Positions 4,356 through 6,549 of a stretch of DNA of 6,549 nucleotides are shown in pieces; positions within the stretch are counted from its first letter, which is position 1; each line of letters opens with the position of its first letter. The notes beneath the pieces were generated by a model. It ran no database searches and was not told where the DNA came from. It was given only the letters and a program-made list of their open reading frames with translations. Made by a program: the position numbers and the translations under genes. Source of the DNA: Candidatus Sumerlaeota bacterium (GTDB lineage: Bacteria; Sumerlaeota; Sumerlaeia; SLMS01); NCBI GenBank assembly GCA_020850785.1, contig JADZDZ010000136.1, positions 1 to 6,549 of the forward strand, written 5' to 3'.

Positions 4356-5987
4356 TCAACTGCTCGCGCTGAGCTGCTTCACCGCACCCGAATCCGACCT
4401 TTGGACGGACGCCTCCAGCGGCAGGCGAATCCAGAACTGGATTTCATCATCCTCGCATTCCATTTCCAGCATGCCGCCGTTTGCGCGAATTGTCTGGTAG
4501 GCGATGGGTAGGCCAAGGCCCGTTCCCTCCGATTTCGTCGTGAAGAACGGCTCGAAGAGGCGCTCGCGCATCGCTTCCTCGATCGGCTCACCGGGATTCG
4601 CAATGCAGATGATGATTGGGCGCTGGTGATTCACTGCAAGGTACATCGTCTGCACGCGGATCGGTGAGCACTTCTTCTCGATGCACTGCTGGTAGGCATT
4701 GATGGCAAGATTGTGCAGCGCCTGGCGAAGCCGCTCGGCCTGCAGCAGCGCGCGGGGCATTTGCGGATCAAGCTCCCATTCCACTTCCACTTCCTCGGCC
4801 CCCTCTCCCGCCTGCAACTGTGCTGAATGCATCACATCCCGCAGCAGCGCACCGATGTCCACATCCTCCAACGGTGTTTCGACCGCGTGGGCAAAGTTCA
4901 TGATCCCCGCCACAAGTTTCTCCAGCCGGTCAACCTCGCGCTGGATGCGCCGATGATAGTCGCTCTGAACTCCCTCAGGCATCGGATTCTCCTGATCGTT
5001 GCACGATTCGTCCAGCAACTGCACCATGCCACGAATCGACGCCAGCGGATTGCGGATTTCATGCGCGATGCCGGTCGCCAGCGATCCCACCGCCGCAAGG
5101 CGATCCGCGCGCTGCATCTGCTCGTAAAATCCCGCAATGCCCGTGATGTCGCGCACTTCAACGAGGTAGCGCGGCTCAGCCCCCGCCTGACCTTCCAGAT
5201 AGAGCGCCGAAATCAGGTAACGTACTGCCGATACACCTTCGTTGCGGAGCAGCAGTGAGCGGCTCGCGGTGCGTCCCTCACGCGATTCCTCCGTCAACTC
5301 ACGCAGCGCGCGCAGCAGCATCGGGTTGGTGTGCAGCAGCGGAACCTTGGCACTGCCATCCAGCAGGTTCTGCCCTGTCAGGTCGGCGGGATTCACGCCA
5401 AGCACACGATTGGTGCTCTGGTCCGCCTGCACCACCACGCCATCGCGATCGAGCACAAGGTGCGCGCCACCGAATGATTCCCGAAGCTGGCGATCACGCT
5501 CCGCGAACAGGGTGTTCAACTGATCCACCATGCGATTGAACGTCATACCAAGCTGGCCGAATTCCCCCAGTTGAATCGGCTTCAGCTTCGTCGAAAAATC
5601 CCCCTCGGCCAGCGACTGCATTGTCTTCACCACATCCTTGATGGGGGACACGATCTGCCGTGCGAGGATGAATCCCACCAACCCGCAGATGATGGAGAAC
5701 ACGATCGAGATCATGAGCGTTCCAACGACCGCCTGCTCGTAGCTGTCGTGTTGAATCTGCGAGAGCGCCTTCCCCGCGGCAAAGTTCAATTGAAACACAT
5801 ACATGACCGTCGCCGGCCCCAGCGCCGCCAGCAGCGTGATCACCGGAATGGAAATAACCAGCCGAACGCTGCGCGAATGCGCCTTGTCCAGATCGCTTTG
5901 CGGATCGGGAACGGGCTCCACCGCCGGCATCACCCCACGGCTGGCGGAAATCCCCCGTGAATCCTCCGATGTCTCGTTGCTGTCCAT
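4356..5987 (-). CDS. NtrB/PilS-like membrane sensor histidine kinase (HAMP-PAS-HisKA-HATPase)
   Basis: The product is 543 aa. A hydrophilic 40-residue N-terminus precedes TM1 (about 43-66), a short outside loop (67-86) and TM2 (about 87-109). HAMP follows (110-165; SPIKDVVKTMQSLAEGDF), then a PAS-like domain (170-285; LVLDRDGVVVQADQSTNRVLG). HisKA has the phosphoacceptor H309 in GIAHEIRNPLASIRG. The HATPase domain has the N box LHNLAINA (N430), F box LFEPFFTTK (477-485) and G2 box GTGLGL (488-493). The usual DxGxG Asp of the G1 box is N464 in IANPGEPI, a substitution also seen in other NtrB-type kinases. This H-box style is common in kinases that phosphorylate sigma-54 activators, but no response regulator is in the window. 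The ATG at 5987 has GAAGG 10 nt upstream (6002-5998). It lies 42 nt after the YbhN-like gene and is probably co-transcribed with it. Confidence 0.95.
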   Translation of the reverse strand: MDSNETSEDSRGISASRGVMPAVEPVPDPQSDLDKAHSRSVRLVISIPVITLLAALGPATVMYVFQLNFAAGKALSQIQHDSYEQAVVGTLMISIVFSIICGLVGFILARQIVSPIKDVVKTMQSLAEGDFSTKLKPIQLGEFGQLGMTFNRMVDQLNTLFAERDRQLRESFGGAHLVLDRDGVVVQADQSTNRVLGVNPADLTGQNLLDGSAKVPLLHTNPMLLRALRELTEESREGRTASRSLLLRNEGVSAVRYLISALYLEGQAGAEPRYLVEVRDITGIAGFYEQMQRADRLAAVGSLATGIAHEIRNPLASIRGMVQLLDESCNDQENPMPEGVQSDYHRRIQREVDRLEKLVAGIMNFAHAVETPLEDVDIGALLRDVMHSAQLQAGEGAEEVEVEWELDPQMPRALLQAERLRQALHNLAINAYQQCIEKKCSPIRVQTMYLAVNHQRPIIICIANPGEPIEEAMRERLFEPFFTTKSEGTGLGLPIAYQTIRANGGMLEMECEDDEIQFWIRLPLEASVQRSDSGAVKQLSASS

Positions 5988-6013
5988 TGCCCGATAACCT
6001 TCAACAATGCCGC

Positions 6014-6035
6014 CAATGATGCAACACCATCATTG
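6014..6035. repeat. Inverted repeat spanning the stop of the YbhN-like gene
   Basis: CAATGATG (6014-6021) and CATCATTG (6028-6035) are exact 8-bp reverse complements around a 6-nt loop (CAACAC on the plus strand). The right arm contains the TGA of the YbhN-like gene, and the kinase ATG lies 27 nt beyond the left arm. The stem is A/T-rich and has no T-tract after it, so an mRNA junction element or a protein-binding palindrome is as likely as a terminator. Confidence 0.45.
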
Positions 6036-6549
6036 CTCTGGGGACGCATCCTTTTCCTGCCGTGTCAGCTCCTTCAGGAAGGGAAGCCCCGCAAGGCCCA
6101 GCAGGAAGTAGCCAAAGAACGTATAGACAATCGACGCCGCCAGCATCGCCGCGGGATCAACGCGATTCAGCGTCAGGTAAAGCAGCGCCGCATCCCGCGG
6201 GCCCGCACCTGCGAACGTGGGAATCGGAAGCAGCCCCGCAAATGTCGCCGCGGGAAGAATCGCAACCGCCAGCATCAGCGGTGCCTCCGCACCGAACGCA
6301 TGCAGCAGCATCCATAGCTGCAACATCGACAGGAACCAGTTCAGCGACGAACTGACCACACACGCCACCAACAATCGTTGTTGCCGCGCCAACCGTGGGA
6401 ACACCAGCAGGAACCCATTCAGCTTTTCCGCCAGCGGGCGCCCCTTGATCAGGGATGCAACCGTGCGTGCGCCGACAATGATCGCCGCCGCGCCGCCCAG
6501 TCCGATGCAGCCACCAAGCATCGCCATCGGCGAGGACGCAATCGCGCCA
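6030..6549 (-). CDS. C-terminal part of a YbhN/UPF0104-type (LPG synthase TM family) membrane protein
   Basis: The frame is open from the right edge to a TGA at 6032-6030, giving at least 172 residues; the true start is outside the window. Counting from the internal Met at 6527, hydrophobic helices lie at about 3-20, 52-78, 84-104 and 126-150. The segment AILPAATFAGLLPIPTFAGA followed by GPRDAALL matches the family's conserved LLPiSxGGxGxREgaL region, with Asp replacing the usual Glu after Arg. A short charged tail (TRQEKDASPEQ) ends the protein. Members include the flippase half of MprF and YbhN-like proteins thought to handle lipid substrates in the inner membrane; the substrate here is unknown. 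The kinase gene follows on the same strand after 42 nt. Confidence 0.85.
   Translation of the reverse strand, partial: GAIASSPMAMLGGCIGLGGAAAIIVGARTVASLIKGRPLAEKLNGFLLVFPRLARQQRLLVACVVSSSLNWFLSMLQLWMLLHAFGAEAPLMLAVAILPAATFAGLLPIPTFAGAGPRDAALLYLTLNRVDPAAMLAASIVYTFFGYFLLGLAGLPFLKELTRQEKDASPEQ

Noticed and set aside
4331..4369. GCGCGA...TCGCGC repeat across the convergent stops at 4352/4356
   Set aside because: It is a 6-bp stem with a 27-nt loop and no T-tract; a chance pairing in GC-rich sequence is more likely than a terminator.

Overview
The window is a GC-rich, densely packed bacterial chromosome segment. Third codon positions are mostly G or C, and most gene gaps are under 60 nt. A GspG-like protein with a Sec signal peptide, a two-TM sensor kinase and a candidate sigma-54 promoter suggest a Gram-negative (diderm) bacterium. 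I cannot place the phylum from sequence alone. I see no tRNA, rRNA, CRISPR array or insertion sequence, and no stretch over 300 nt lacks a gene.

Layout. Bases 1-96 hold the 3' end of an unrecognised plus-strand gene. It converges on a leftward block (3071 to 121) that reads, in transcription order: a secreted GspG-like protein with a C-terminal IPT/TIG-like domain and no prepilin N-terminus; a possible 10-codon leader ORF; a protein with the two N-terminal domains of GspE/PilB ATPases but no ATPase core; a DUF4149-type four-TM protein; and a Gdx/SugE-type small multidrug resistance exporter. Divergent from this block is a radical SAM/SPASM enzyme (3198-4352). It ends 3 nt from the convergent stop of an NtrB/PilS-like membrane histidine kinase (5987-4356). 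That kinase follows the 3' end of a YbhN/UPF0104-type (LPG synthase TM family) membrane protein that runs off the right edge.

How they may work together. The most unusual part is 971-3071, where two proteins resemble type II secretion/type IV pilus parts but each lacks the segment that defines the canonical function. The pseudopilin-like protein lacks the class III leader, and the GspE-like protein lacks Walker A. They are adjacent and co-oriented, and a sigma-54-like -24/-12 element lies just before the first gene. A kinase of the type that often works with sigma-54 activators is nearby. A shared cell-envelope or secretion-related role is an inference; no function is demonstrated here. The radical SAM enzyme's substrate cannot be read from the window.
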